From NCBI RefSeq assembly GCF_900182585.1, contig NZ_FXTM01000004.1:1-64000 (forward strand): a stretch of DNA of 64,000 bases, in the 5' to 3' direction. The DNA is from Balnearium lithotrophicum (GTDB lineage: Bacteria; Aquificota; Aquificia; Desulfurobacteriales; Desulfurobacteriaceae). The position numbers were made by a program, and so were the translations under genes. This document shows positions 46,168 to 55,742 of this stretch, one piece after another (the first letter of the stretch is position 1; every line of letters starts with the position of its first letter). The notes beneath the pieces were generated by a model. The model saw only the letters and a program-made list of their open reading frames with translations. It was not told where the DNA came from and made no database searches.

Positions 46168-48237
46168 CTAAAAAACGATTTTTGAAAAGTCTATGAGCTC
46201 CAAGAGCTTGTCTGCTATGTTTTTCAAAAGGCTCAATCTCCTATTCCTAACTTTCTCGTCCTTATCCATAACCATAACATTGTCAAAGAAGTTATCAACA
46301 AAGGGCTTTAGCTCCCCGATTTTTAGGAGAACTCCCCTGTAGTCCCTTTTCTCAATGAGTTTGTCAAGTTCACCTTTGAGTTTCAAAAAGGCATTCCAGA
46401 GCTCCTCCTCGTACTTACCCTCGGGAGAGATTGGAACCGGTTCAAATCCTACGGGAATAATGTTTACAACCCTCCTCATCGTAAAGAGAACTGCTTCAAA
46501 CTCAGGGTTTTCCCTCAAAACTTCAACAGCCTTTACCCTTAAAAGGGAATCATAAGGGTTGTCAGATACTGAGAGAACTGCATCCACTGTGTCAGGTCTA
46601 AATCCCTTTTCTCTTAAGTAGTTTTTCAGTCTGTCCTTTATAAATTGAAGGGTTTCTGAAACTGTACTAAGGGATAGTTTTATTCCCTGTTCCTGGTAAA
46701 GTTCCTCGGACTTCTCCAGTGTAGGAGTTAGGTTGAGCGAGAGTTCGTTCTCTATTAGCGTCTGTATTAGACCTAAAGCGTTTCTCCTGAGGGCAAAGGG
46801 GTCTGCAGAACCTGTAGGTTTAAGTCCTGCTCCTATAAATCCCGTTAAGTTATCTATCTTTTCAGATAAGGAAAGGGAAATTCCCGTCTTTGTTTCTGCA
46901 ACTCTATCCTTTGAAAACCTTGGAAGATACTGCTCTTCTATGGATAGAGCTACCTCCTCATCCTCTCCGTCTAAAAGGGCGTAATACTTGCCCATCGTTC
47001 CCTGGAGCTCAGGAAACTCGTTGACCATTTCTGTTAATAGGTCTGCCTTTGAAAGGTAAGCAGCCCTCTCTGCCCTTTTCTCAACGTCAAATTTCAGTTC
47101 TTCCGAAATAAAAGGAGTTAGCTTTACCAGTCTCTTAGTTTTATCAAGCATGGTTCCCAACTTTTCGTGAAAGACAACACCCTGGAGCTCCGGAACCCTC
47201 TCCTCCAACCTCCTCTTCCTGTCCTCTTTAAAGAAGAAGAGGGCATCGCTCAATCTTGCCCTTAAGACCTTCTCGTATCCCAACCTAACTGTTAGGTCGT
47301 CCGTTGGCTTTATGTTGGATACGCCTATGAAGTAGTTTTTAAGATTTCCCTCCCAATCGACTACAGAGAAAAACTTCTGGTGGTCCTTCATTACCGTAAT
47401 GGGAACTTCCTTTGGAAGGTTTAAAAATTCCCCATCAAACTCTCCCAAAATGGGATAGGGGAACTCCGTTAAGTTTGTAACCTCTTCAAGGAGCTCCTCA
47501 TCCTCTAAGAGCTTCCCACCTACAGATGAGGCCAAATCCTTACAGCCGTCAAGGATAATGGCTTTTCTCTTTTCTAAGTCTGCAACTACGAATCTGTCCT
47601 CAAGCTGAGTTAAAAATTCGTTTGGACTTTCAACTTGAAAAGGTTCGGGGGAGAGAAATCTGTGACCGTAGGATACGTTTGAACTCTTTATTCCGTTAAT
47701 TTCAAATTCAACTGTTCTATCCCCAAAAACGGAAACTATCCACCTAATAGGCCTTGCAAACCTTACGTTCTTCTCTCCCCACCTCATGCTTTTTTTAAAG
47801 GGAATGGAGAGAATTATTTCAGGAAGTATTTTTTTCAAAACTTCCTCTGTTTTTTTTCCCTCTACAACTTTCCTAACAGCTACGTACTTTCCCTTCCTTC
47901 CCTGAGGATTCTCAACAACTATAAGGTCATTTACTGTTACTCCCCTTGATTTTGCAAATCCCTGCGCAGCCCTTGTTGGATTTCCGTTCTCATCAAAGGC
48001 TGCCCTGTACGAAGGACCTACTATTAATTCCTCCCTTCTTGGCTGCTCCTCCGGTACATCGTAGGCAATGGCTATAAGCCTTCTCGGAGTTCCGAAGGTT
48101 TCAACCGATGTTGGAGGAATGTGTTCAGCTGACAGTTTCTCCTTTAGTTTTTCCTCTATGTAATTAAGAGCAGGTTCTATAAAGGAGGCAGGGAGTTCCT
48201 CAGTTCCTATTTCAAGTAGTAAGTTTTTCACCTTCAC
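46168..48237 (-). CDS. glyS: Glycyl-tRNA synthetase beta subunit
   Basis: A 689-residue beta chain of the bacterial alpha2beta2 glycyl-tRNA synthetase. The start [15 protein letters not shown], then GYVDL-like blocks, [10 protein letters not shown], and [24 protein letters not shown] are family hallmarks. It contains the tRNA-binding part and shares an operon with glyQ, overlapping it by 26 bases. GTG start. Confidence 0.95.
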   Translation of the reverse strand: MKVKNLLLEIGTEELPASFIEPALNYIEEKLKEKLSAEHIPPTSVETFGTPRRLIAIAYDVPEEQPRREELIVGPSYRAAFDENGNPTRAAQGFAKSRGVTVNDLIVVENPQGRKGKYVAVRKVVEGKKTEEVLKKILPEIILSIPFKKSMRWGEKNVRFARPIRWIVSVFGDRTVEFEINGIKSSNVSYGHRFLSPEPFQVESPNEFLTQLEDRFVVADLEKRKAIILDGCKDLASSVGGKLLEDEELLEEVTNLTEFPYPILGEFDGEFLNLPKEVPITVMKDHQKFFSVVDWEGNLKNYFIGVSNIKPTDDLTVRLGYEKVLRARLSDALFFFKEDRKRRLEERVPELQGVVFHEKLGTMLDKTKRLVKLTPFISEELKFDVEKRAERAAYLSKADLLTEMVNEFPELQGTMGKYYALLDGEDEEVALSIEEQYLPRFSKDRVAETKTGISLSLSEKIDNLTGFIGAGLKPTGSADPFALRRNALGLIQTLIENELSLNLTPTLEKSEELYQEQGIKLSLSTVSETLQFIKDRLKNYLREKGFRPDTVDAVLSVSDNPYDSLLRVKAVEVLRENPEFEAVLFTMRRVVNIIPVGFEPVPISPEGKYEEELWNAFLKLKGELDKLIEKRDYRGVLLKIGELKPFVDNFFDNVMVMDKDEKVRNRRLSLLKNIADKLLELIDFSKIVF

Positions 48238-49084
48238 CTTCTACCTCTTCAATCTCAAGGTACTTTTTTGCACAGGCTGCAGCCAATCTCCTAACCCTTC
48301 CTATAAAGGCTGCCCTCTCTGCAACAGAAATGGCTCCCCTTGCATCAAGGAGGTTGAAAATGTGGGAGCACTTTAGACAGTAATCGTAGGCAGGAAGTAC
48401 TAAACCTTCATTGACGAGCCTTTCAGACTCCCTTTCAAACATCTCAAAGAGTTTAAAGAGCATCTTAGGGTCGGATTTTTCAAAGTTGTAAACCGACCAC
48501 TGGTACTCGTTTTCCTTGTAAAGGTCTCCGTACTTAACTCCCTTCGTCCACTCTATGTCGTAGACGCTGTCAACGTTCTGGATGTACATTGCGATTCTTT
48601 CAAGTCCGTAGGTTATCTCTACCGAAATAGGGTCTAACGTTACTCCCCCTGCCTGCTGGAAGTAGGTAAACTGGGTTATCTCCATCCCATCAAGCCAGAC
48701 CTCCCAGCCTAATCCCCAGGCTCCGAGCGTAGGGGATTCCCAGTCATCCTCAACGAACCTCACATCGTGTTCCCTGAGGTCAAATCCTAAGGCCTCCAAA
48801 CTTCCTAAGTAGAGCTCCTGTGAATTTTCAGGGGACGGCTTTAGAATTACCTGGAACTGGAAGTAGTGCTGGAGTCTGTTAGGATTTTCCCCGTACCTTC
48901 CATCTGCAGGACGCCTGCACGGCTGGACGTAAGCGACTCTCCAGGGTTTTCTTCCAAGAACCTTTAAAAATGTAAAGGGGTGCATCGTTCCTGCGCCCTG
49001 CTCAACATCGTAGGGAGAGGCTATAATACAACCCTGCCTAGACCAGTAGTTTTGAAGTGTGAATATCAATTCCTGAAACGTCAA
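48212..49084 (-). CDS. glyQ: Glycyl-tRNA synthetase alpha subunit
   Basis: A 290-residue class II catalytic chain that activates glycine. Conserved segments are [56 protein letters not shown] and [14 protein letters not shown]-like sequence. It is the first gene of the minus-strand unit glyQ-glyS-ppdK and is divergent from queC. Confidence 0.96.
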   Translation of the reverse strand: MTFQELIFTLQNYWSRQGCIIASPYDVEQGAGTMHPFTFLKVLGRKPWRVAYVQPCRRPADGRYGENPNRLQHYFQFQVILKPSPENSQELYLGSLEALGFDLREHDVRFVEDDWESPTLGAWGLGWEVWLDGMEITQFTYFQQAGGVTLDPISVEITYGLERIAMYIQNVDSVYDIEWTKGVKYGDLYKENEYQWSVYNFEKSDPKMLFKLFEMFERESERLVNEGLVLPAYDYCLKCSHIFNLLDARGAISVAERAAFIGRVRRLAAACAKKYLEIEEVEGEGEKLTT

Positions 49085-49118
49085 CGTTTCTCTCCACAGT
49101 ATGATAATTTTCGGCGTA

Positions 49119-49147
49119 ATTTTAATTAGTTATCAATTACCAGTCAA
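49119..49147 (-). promoter_or_regulatory. Predicted promoter for glyQ-glyS-ppdK
   Basis: On the minus strand TTGACT (49147-49142), a 17-base spacer and TAAAAT (49124-49119), 34 bases from the glyQ ATG. Motif match only. Confidence 0.5.
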
Positions 49148-49167
49148 ACCCGTTTAAGGAGATGAAG

Positions 49168-49875
49168 ATGGACTCTGCTGTTGTGATTTTTTCAGGTGGA
49201 CTCGACTCAACAACCGCTCTTTACTGGGCAAAGAGAAAGTTCAGAAGAGTTTACGCCATAACCTTTTACTACGGTCAGAGGCACTCTATAGAGGTTGAAA
49301 TGGCCAAGAAAACGGCTGAAAGGGCAAAAGTTGATGAACACCTCCTCTTTGAGGTGGACCTTTCAAAGTTTGGAGGTTCTGCCCTGACGGATAAGAACTT
49401 GGAGGTTCCTGAAACTAAATCTGTTGAGGAGATAGAGGAGAGGGGAATTCCGATAACCTACGTTCCATTTAGAAATGGGGTTTTTATATCTATAGCTGCG
49501 TCTTACGCCGAAAGTAGGGGAACTACTAACATCGTTGGGGGATGGAACATCGTTGACTACAGCGGTTACCCTGACTGTAGGCCCGAGTTCCTCTCTGCAA
49601 TGGAGGAGGCCTTAAACAGGGGAACGAAGTTAGGAAGTGAGGGGAAAGATTGGAAAATCCATGCTCCTTTAATAAAGTTAACAAAAGGTGAGATAATAAA
49701 ACTTGGGCTTTCACTTGGAGCCGATTACTCCTACTCCATCTCATGCTACAGGGGAGAGGAAGTTCCCTGTATGAGGTGTGATAGCTGTATACTGAGGGCC
49801 AAGGGTTGGGCAGAAGTTGGAGAGGAGGACCACCTTATAAAGAGGTTGAAAGAGGAGGGAAAGATACTTGAGTAG
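49168..49875 (+). CDS. queC: 7-cyano-7-deazaguanine synthase
   Basis: A 235-residue enzyme of queuosine synthesis that converts carboxydeazaguanine to preQ0. The ATP loop [13 protein letters not shown] is at the start. The C-terminal zinc cysteines are in [17 protein letters not shown] chose ATG 49168, six bases after AAGGAG; ATG 49162 directly abuts that site. Its last eight bases overlap the TTG start of selD. Confidence 0.95.
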   Translation: MDSAVVIFSGGLDSTTALYWAKRKFRRVYAITFYYGQRHSIEVEMAKKTAERAKVDEHLLFEVDLSKFGGSALTDKNLEVPETKSVEEIEERGIPITYVPFRNGVFISIAASYAESRGTTNIVGGWNIVDYSGYPDCRPEFLSAMEEALNRGTKLGSEGKDWKIHAPLIKLTKGEIIKLGLSLGADYSYSISCYRGEEVPCMRCDSCILRAKGWAEVGEEDHLIKRLKEEGKILE

Positions 49876-50905
49876 GAAGTTTAAGTTAACTCAGACCGTC
49901 AGGGCATCCGGCTGAGGAGCAAAACTCAGCCCGGTCGGGCTTGAGAGAGCCCTATCTCAGATAAGTTTTCCCAAGGATGAGAACGTTTTAGTTGGGATGG
50001 ATACTTCCGAGGATGCAGGAGTTTACAGGCTGAGTGATGAACTGGCCCTTGTTCAGACTGCAGACTTCATTACTCCGGTTGTTGATGACCCTTACGATTA
50101 CGGACAGGTTGCCGTGGCCAATGCCCTTTCTGACGTTTATGCAATGGGAGGAAAGCCTATTACTGCTGTAAACCTCTTAATGTTTGACACGTGTAGAGTC
50201 CCCGAGGAGTTCTTAACTGAGATTTTAAGGGGAGGAGCCGATAAGTTAAGGGAGGCAGGAGTTTCACTTGTGGGAGGACATACCGTTGACGACTTAGAGA
50301 CGAAGTACGGACTCTCAGTTACGGGAACTATTCACCCAGAAAAAATTGTAAGGAATTCAACTGCAAAGCCTGGAGACTTTTTAGTCTATACAAAGCCTTT
50401 AGGAATTGGCGTCCTAACTACTGCAGTAAAGGCAGACATGGCAACAGAGGAAGAGGTTGAGAGAGTCACAGAGGTCATGGTTCACCTCAATAAAATTGCC
50501 TCAGAGGTAATGGTAGAGGTAGGGATAAGTGCATGTACCGACGTTACAGGGTTCGGGTTCTTGGGACACCTCTACGAAATGGTTAAATTTAGCGGTGTTG
50601 GAGCTGAAGTTTACTCCTCAGAGTTTCTTATTTTAGAGGGAGCTCTTAACTACGCAGGTATGGGACTTTTACCTGCTGCTACCTACGATAACGAGGAGTA
50701 CGTTGGAGATAGCGTAGTTTTTCCAGATGGATTTAACGACGACCTGAAAATGCTTCTCTTTGACCCTCAAACCTCTGGAGGGCTTTTAATCTCTGTACCT
50801 GAGGAAAAATTGTCAGAGCTCCTTGAAAAGTTGAAGGAGAGAGGGGAGCTCTGGAGCAGGGTGGTAGGTAGAATTACGGGAGGAAACAGAATAGAGGTAA
50901 GGTGA
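49868..50905 (+). CDS. selD: Selenide, water dikinase, itself a selenoprotein (TGA = Sec at codon 16)
   Basis: SelD makes selenophosphate from selenide and ATP. A frame without in-frame TGA reading begins only at 49997 and lacks the active site. Extending upstream, the frame is open to TTG 49868 (AGGAGG at 49852-49857) except for one TGA at 49913-49915. Translated as selenocysteine this gives ASG-Sec-GAKLSP, which aligns with the catalytic Cys17/Lys20 loop of E. coli SelD (Sec16 and Lys19 here). The full product is 345 residues, the normal length. Later hallmarks include [32 protein letters not shown] and [16 protein letters not shown]-like hairpin follows the TGA. Confidence 0.92.
49910..49945 (+). 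promoter_or_regulatory. Bacterial SECIS-like element in selD
   Basis: Downstream of the TGA, CTCAGCCC (49925-49932) pairs with GGGC-T-TGAG (49937-49945), leaving one bulged T and an apical GGTC loop 17 bases after the TGA. This is like the bulged-U, GGUCU-type loop recognised by SelB in E. coli fdhF. An alternative hairpin pairs GGCTGAG (49910-49916, containing the TGA) with CTCAGCC (49925-49931). Confidence 0.75.
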
Positions 50906-50906
50906 A

Positions 50907-52223
50907 TTGAAGAAGAAGGTTGCTGTTATAAGTCTTGGATGCCCTAAGAACTTGGTTGATACGGAAACGATGGTTGGCCTGTTAAAGGCCACAGGTGACG
51001 TTGTTTTTGTGGATAACCTTCAGGATGCTGACATAATCTTAGTTAACACGTGCGGTTTCATTCAGCCTGCAAAGGAGGAGTCGATAGACGAGATTCTTAA
51101 TGCCATTGAGGAGAAGAAGGAGAATCCTGAAAAGAAGGTGGTCGTTGCAGGATGTCTCTATCAGAGGTATAAGGAGGAGCTTAAAAAGGAGCTCCCCGAG
51201 GTTGATTCCTTTATTGGAACAAACGAGATTTTGAGTAGCGTTGAAAAAATTCTAAATAGAAAGGTTTCCTACTCAAAACCCTACCTTTTGAGGGAGATTC
51301 TAACTCCCAAACATATAGCCTACTTGAAGATTTCTGAAGGCTGTTCAAACGGGTGTACCTACTGTGCAATTCCCCTCATAAGGGGAGGACTGAGGAGCAG
51401 ACCCATTGATGAGGTTTTTGATGAGGCAAAGAGACTTTCCGATTTGGGAGTGAGGGAGCTCTACGTAATAGCCCAGGATACAACCGCCTACCTCTACGAT
51501 AGGGGTGAGAGGAATGGGCTTTTAAAACTCTTAGAAAGACTCGAAAGAATAGAGGGAATTGAGTGGATAAGGCTGATGTACACCTATCCCTCCCACATTT
51601 CCGATTCCCTCATAGACTTCATTTCAAACTCTGAAAAGGTTGTTAAGTACTTGGACGTTCCACTGCAGCACATCAGCGACAAGGTTCTCTCATCAATGGG
51701 AAGGAAGTACACAAGAGGGGATGCAGAAAAACTGATAGAAAAACTGAGAAGGAGAATTCCGGGAATAGCCATAAGAACGACCTTTATAGTTGGCTTTCCC
51801 ACAGAAGGAGAGAGGGAGTTTGAGGAGCTCCACTCCTTTATAAAGGACTACCAGTTTGACTGGGTCGGATTTTTCAAGTACTACAGTGAAGAGGGAACCG
51901 TTGCCTACAAATTGGAGGATTTGCCAGGCGAGGTTAAGGAGTCAAGACTCTCCCTCTTAGAGGAGACACAGTTCTGGATTTATGAGAAGAAAAATAAGAG
52001 ACTTGTAGGAAAGGAGTTTGATTTAATTGTTGATAGAGAGAGTGACGAGATGCCGGGGTTTTGGGAGGCAAGGAGCTACAGGAATGCCTACGAGATAGAT
52101 GGAATTGTTTACCTGAAAGGTTCGTTCAAACCCGGAGAAATCGTTAGAGGGAAAGTTACGGAACTTGCAAGCAACGTTGATTTAATTGCAGAACCATCAA
52201 ACGAAGGAAAAGAGGCGGAGTAG
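50907..52223 (+). CDS. rimO: Ribosomal protein uS12 methylthiotransferase RimO
   Basis: A 438-residue radical SAM enzyme that methylthiolates an aspartate of uS12. It starts VAVISLGCPKNLVDTETM (RimO-type N-terminus, distinct from MiaB), with NTCGFI and AGCLYQRY cysteines. The SAM cluster motif is CSNGCTYCAIPLIRGGLRSR, and a TRAM domain ends the protein. TTG start two bases after the selD stop. Confidence 0.95.
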   Translation: MKKKVAVISLGCPKNLVDTETMVGLLKATGDVVFVDNLQDADIILVNTCGFIQPAKEESIDEILNAIEEKKENPEKKVVVAGCLYQRYKEELKKELPEVDSFIGTNEILSSVEKILNRKVSYSKPYLLREILTPKHIAYLKISEGCSNGCTYCAIPLIRGGLRSRPIDEVFDEAKRLSDLGVRELYVIAQDTTAYLYDRGERNGLLKLLERLERIEGIEWIRLMYTYPSHISDSLIDFISNSEKVVKYLDVPLQHISDKVLSSMGRKYTRGDAEKLIEKLRRRIPGIAIRTTFIVGFPTEGEREFEELHSFIKDYQFDWVGFFKYYSEEGTVAYKLEDLPGEVKESRLSLLEETQFWIYEKKNKRLVGKEFDLIVDRESDEMPGFWEARSYRNAYEIDGIVYLKGSFKPGEIVRGKVTELASNVDLIAEPSNEGKEAE

Positions 52224-52227
52224 CAGG

Positions 52228-53436
52228 ATGGAAAAGTTCAAAGTCAATAAAACGTATAAAGAGATTAACGAGAAGATAAGGAAGGGTGAGGCTGTAGTTG
52301 TTACGGCCGAAGAGATGATAGAGATTGTTGAGGAAATGGGAGTTGTTAAAGCTGCAGAGGAAGTTGATGTTGTTACTACAGGAACCTTTGGGGCAATGTG
52401 CTCCTCCGGTGCTTTTCTGAACGTCGGTCACACAAAGCCGAGAATGAAGATGGAGGAGATTTATCTAAACGGCGTTCCAGCCTACGGAGGGATTGCTGCC
52501 GTTGACCTCTACATTGGGGCTACTGCCCTTCCTGAGAACGACCCGAGAAACGAAGTGTATCCGGGAAGGTTTGAGTACGGTGGAGCCCACGTTATAGAGG
52601 AGTTGATTGCTGGAGAGGATATTGAACTTGAGGCCTACGCCTACGGAACGGACTGCTACCCGAGGAGGGAGATTAAGAAGCTCATAAACATAAAAACAAT
52701 AAACGATGCAATTCTGTGCAGTCCGAGGAATGCATATCAGAACTACAACGTTGCAGTTAATAAGTCCTCTCGAACCATCTACACGTACATGGGAACGCTA
52801 AAGCCAAACTTTGGAAATGCAACCTATTCAGGAGCAGGGCAGCTCTCTCCCCTTATGAACGACCCCTTCTTCGAAACAATAGGAATTGGAACGAGAATAT
52901 TCTTAGGCGGTGGAATTGGTTACGTGGCCTTTCACGGAACCCAACACTCTCCCTTTGGCGTTAGGAGGAGTAAGAAGGGGCAACCGATGGAGGGAGCTGG
53001 AACGTTGATGGTTGTCGGCGATATGAAACAGATGTCAACGGACTTTATAAAGGCTGCGTCTATCTTGGGGTACGGAGTTTCAATGTTTGTTGGAATTGGA
53101 ATTCCAATTCCCATCCTGAACGAGAGGATTGCATACTACACTTCGGTTAAGGACGATGAGATATTTGCCCCAGTTATAGACTACTCTGTTGACTATCCGT
53201 CCGGAAATCCAAAGCCGATAAAGTATGTAAGTTACGGGGAGCTCCGAAGGGGTTTCATAGAGATAGAAGGAAAGAAGGTTCCAACCTCTCCCGTGTCATC
53301 CTACTTCAAGGCAAGGGAGATTGCAGAGATACTGAAGGAGTGGATAAGGAGCGGAAAGTTTGAAATATCAGAGCCTGCAGAAACCCTTCCGGCTCCAGAG
53401 CCAAACGTTGTTATAGAGTACGACAGGGAATACTAA
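52228..53436 (+). CDS. DUF39 homocysteine biosynthesis protein
   Basis: A 402-residue protein of the DUF39/HcyBio family. In methanogens such proteins, with a small ferredoxin-like partner, make homocysteine from aspartate semialdehyde and sulfide. Recognisable: TYKEINEKIRKGEAVVVTAEEM at the start, TTGTFGAMCSSGAFLNVGHTKPRMKM with a likely catalytic Cys, and NGVPAYGGIAAVDLYIGATA. The partner is not adjacent. I chose ATG 52228; the open frame extends upstream into rimO. Function inferred from the family. Confidence 0.85.
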   Translation: MEKFKVNKTYKEINEKIRKGEAVVVTAEEMIEIVEEMGVVKAAEEVDVVTTGTFGAMCSSGAFLNVGHTKPRMKMEEIYLNGVPAYGGIAAVDLYIGATALPENDPRNEVYPGRFEYGGAHVIEELIAGEDIELEAYAYGTDCYPRREIKKLINIKTINDAILCSPRNAYQNYNVAVNKSSRTIYTYMGTLKPNFGNATYSGAGQLSPLMNDPFFETIGIGTRIFLGGGIGYVAFHGTQHSPFGVRRSKKGQPMEGAGTLMVVGDMKQMSTDFIKAASILGYGVSMFVGIGIPIPILNERIAYYTSVKDDEIFAPVIDYSVDYPSGNPKPIKYVSYGELRRGFIEIEGKKVPTSPVSSYFKAREIAEILKEWIRSGKFEISEPAETLPAPEPNVVIEYDREY

Positions 53437-53529
53437 TATATTAGTATTAGTTTGACTTCAGCATCATAAAAATAAACGTATGAAATATGTTAGATTATAT
53501 GATAGAGTAACCTAATCGAGGTGCCTTTT

Positions 53530-54111
53530 ATGGGTGGTATTTGGGAATTGAATAAGTTAATACTATTTTTGATATTTTTTATCCCAGGGTTTATATCTAG
53601 TAAAGTTTATAGTTTGCTAGTTGCTAGTAAAGAGAGAAGTAATTACCTTTTAGATGCTATTGGTTATAGTTCTCTGAACTTTGCAGCTTTTTCCTGGCTG
53701 ATTATTTTGATGCATTCAACTAAATTTTTTATTTATCATAAAATCTTATATTTCATTTTCTTATTTCTAATAATGTTTATTGCTCCTATTTTATGGCCGA
53801 TTATCTATTTTAAAATATCAACAAGTACCTTCCTTTCTAAGTATATTTTACATCCCATTCAAAGTCCATGGGATTACGTATTCCGTAGGGGAAACTCTTA
53901 TTGGGTAATCATTCATCTCAAAGATGGAAGGAAAATAGGAGGAAAATTTAGCACTAATTCGTTTGCATCTTCTTATCCTTCAAAAGAGCAAATATATTTA
54001 GAAGAAGTATGGAAATTAGATGAGAACGGTAGATTTAAAGAACCAGTGGAGAGTTCTCAAGGAATAATAATATTGGGTGATGAGATTTTAGCAGTAGAAC
54101 TTTTTAAATAG
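53530..54111 (+). CDS. DUF6338-type membrane protein
   Basis: A 193-residue protein. The N-terminal half has three to four transmembrane helices, including the start FLIFFIPGFISSKVYSLLV. The soluble C-terminal half has SPWDYVFRRGNSYWVIIHLKDGRKIGG, an SH3-like strand pattern, and SQGIIILGDEILAVELF. This matches the uncharacterised DUF6338 family, often found on mobile or accessory DNA. It is clearly more AT-rich than its neighbours. ATG 53530 follows GAGG with suitable spacing. A small Gly/Pro-rich gene follows. Confidence 0.75.
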   Translation: MGGIWELNKLILFLIFFIPGFISSKVYSLLVASKERSNYLLDAIGYSSLNFAAFSWLIILMHSTKFFIYHKILYFIFLFLIMFIAPILWPIIYFKISTSTFLSKYILHPIQSPWDYVFRRGNSYWVIIHLKDGRKIGGKFSTNSFASSYPSKEQIYLEEVWKLDENGRFKEPVESSQGIIILGDEILAVELFK

Positions 54112-54124
54112 GAGGGAAAGAAAA

Positions 54125-54289
54125 TTGAAGGAAAGAAATAAAAGTGAGGTAACCTCGTCCGAGCAAAGTAAACAAGGATATATTAAAAAAGGATATCAGC
54201 CCACCCAAGGAAACTTAGGGAATCCTCCTCAAGGAGGATCTGGAGTTCCTCCGAAGAGTAATCTGCAGTCTGATAAAAAGGGAAAATAA
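54125..54289 (+). CDS. Small Gly/Pro-rich protein paired with DUF6338 gene
   Basis: A 54-residue ORF with TTG start at 54125 behind a strong AGGAGGGA (54111-54118), 13 bases after the DUF6338 stop. It is hydrophilic and likely disordered, with KKGYQPTQGNLGNPP and QGGSGVPPKS in the second half and a Lys-rich end. I recall similar GYQPT/GGSGVPP-type peptides beside DUF6338 genes, but could not check this. No function known. Confidence 0.6.
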   Translation: MKERNKSEVTSSEQSKQGYIKKGYQPTQGNLGNPPQGGSGVPPKSNLQSDKKGK

Positions 54290-54503
54290 ACTATTAAAGC
54301 AGTGAAATTTAGTTTAGTAGTGAAATTATAGGCTAATAGTCAATAGATTACCGAGATTTCAGAATGTAACTTGAATGTTCTTAATAATTGGAATAGAAAG
54401 GACTGTGAATTATAGAGATTCAGTATTTATATAAAGTTATTCTCGAGTTTTATGAGTGATTTAATTAAGGAGCATACTTTATTACTATATTTTAGGAGGT
54501 TGT

Positions 54504-55742
54504 GTGAAGAGACCTGAGATTTTATCCCCTGCTGGGAATTTGGAAAAACTAAAGTTTGCAGTTGACTTTGGTGCAGATGCCGTCTATTTGGGAGGAAAAC
54601 TTTTCAACTTGAGGGCTAAGGCGGGTAACTTTACGTTAGAGGAAATGGCACAGGGGATTGAATATGCTCATAAGAGGGGTGTAAAGGTTTACATTACCCT
54701 CAATGCCTTTGCAAGGAATGATGACTTCAAATCAATAGAAAAGTTTGTTGATGAGGTTAAGGAATTAAAACCTAATGCCTTCATCGTTTCAGACTTGGGC
54801 GTTTTATCAACCGTCAAGGAGAGAGCTCCGGAAATTGATGTCCACATTAGCACTCAGGCCAATACAACAAACTACAGAGCCGTAAAGGTATACAGGGATT
54901 TAGGTGCAAGTAGGATTGTTCTGGCAAGGGAACTCTCAATTCCGGAGATAAGGAGAATAAAGGAAGAAGTCCCGGAAATGGAGTTAGAGGTCTTTGTTCA
55001 CGGTGCAATGTGTATGGCCTATTCGGGAAGGTGTCTTCTATCTAACTACCTCTCATACAGGGAGAGCAACAAGGGAGCCTGTTCACAGAGCTGTAGGTGG
55101 AAGTACTACTTGGTTGAGGAGACAAGGCTTGGGGAGTTTATTCCCATTGAGGAGGATGAAAACGGAACTTACATATTTAACTCGAAGGACCTATGTGCTT
55201 TACCAGTTTTGGATGAATTGGTTTCTGCCGGTGTCGATTCCTTAAAAATTGAGGGAAGGGTAAAGTCTGCATACTACGTTGCAGTTGTTACAAGTGTCTA
55301 TAAGAGAGCTCTAAACCTTCTGTTAAGTGACAAAGAACTCTTTAAAAAGGAACTTCCAACTCTTTACTCTGAGCTTGAAAAGGTGAGCCATAGACCCTAC
55401 ACCCTTGGATTTTTAAAGGGAGGAGATGAAATTCTCCAGCACTACGAGACCAGCTCCTACATAAGGGACTACAAATTTTTAGGAATACACAGAGGGAACC
55501 TCTGGGATGTAAGGAACAGATTGGAAGTCGGTGATGAGGTTGAAGTTTTTACTCCTTCTGCCAACGTTTTGAAACTTAAGATTTTAGGAATTTACGTTGA
55601 GAAGAAAGGGAAATTTGTTCCATCAGGAGCTGCAAATCCCAACCAGAGAGCTCTGATAGAGTTTGACAGAGAGGTTGAAATTCCAGAGAACTCCCTTTTA
55701 AGAAGGAGGGAAGTTAAGACTCCCTCTCTATCCTCAGTATAG
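54504..55742 (+). CDS. Peptidase U32 family protein (TrhP/RlhA-like)
   Basis: A 412-residue protein starting at GTG 54504 (AGGAGG upstream). It opens with PEILSPAGNLEKLKFAVDFGADAVYLGGK and has the U32 signature region EVFVHGAMCMAYSGRCLLSNYLSYRESNKGACSQSCRW, including the cluster-type cysteines. Family members are now known mainly as prephenate-dependent hydroxylation enzymes of tRNA (TrhP) or 23S rRNA (RlhA) rather than proteases; which one this is cannot be told. It overlaps the convergent MFS gene by 29 bases. Confidence 0.88.
   Translation: MKRPEILSPAGNLEKLKFAVDFGADAVYLGGKLFNLRAKAGNFTLEEMAQGIEYAHKRGVKVYITLNAFARNDDFKSIEKFVDEVKELKPNAFIVSDLGVLSTVKERAPEIDVHISTQANTTNYRAVKVYRDLGASRIVLARELSIPEIRRIKEEVPEMELEVFVHGAMCMAYSGRCLLSNYLSYRESNKGACSQSCRWKYYLVEETRLGEFIPIEEDENGTYIFNSKDLCALPVLDELVSAGVDSLKIEGRVKSAYYVAVVTSVYKRALNLLLSDKELFKKELPTLYSELEKVSHRPYTLGFLKGGDEILQHYETSSYIRDYKFLGIHRGNLWDVRNRLEVGDEVEVFTPSANVLKLKILGIYVEKKGKFVPSGAANPNQRALIEFDREVEIPENSLLRRREVKTPSLSSV

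Noticed and set aside
49997-50905. selD as an N-terminally truncated gene starting at ATG 49997
   Set aside because: The upstream frame restores the catalytic loop once TGA is read as selenocysteine.
54290-54503. Possible small RNA or promoter in the gap before the U32 gene
   Set aside because: AT-rich with no clear promoter pair, stem or ORF, apart from the ribosome site at its end.
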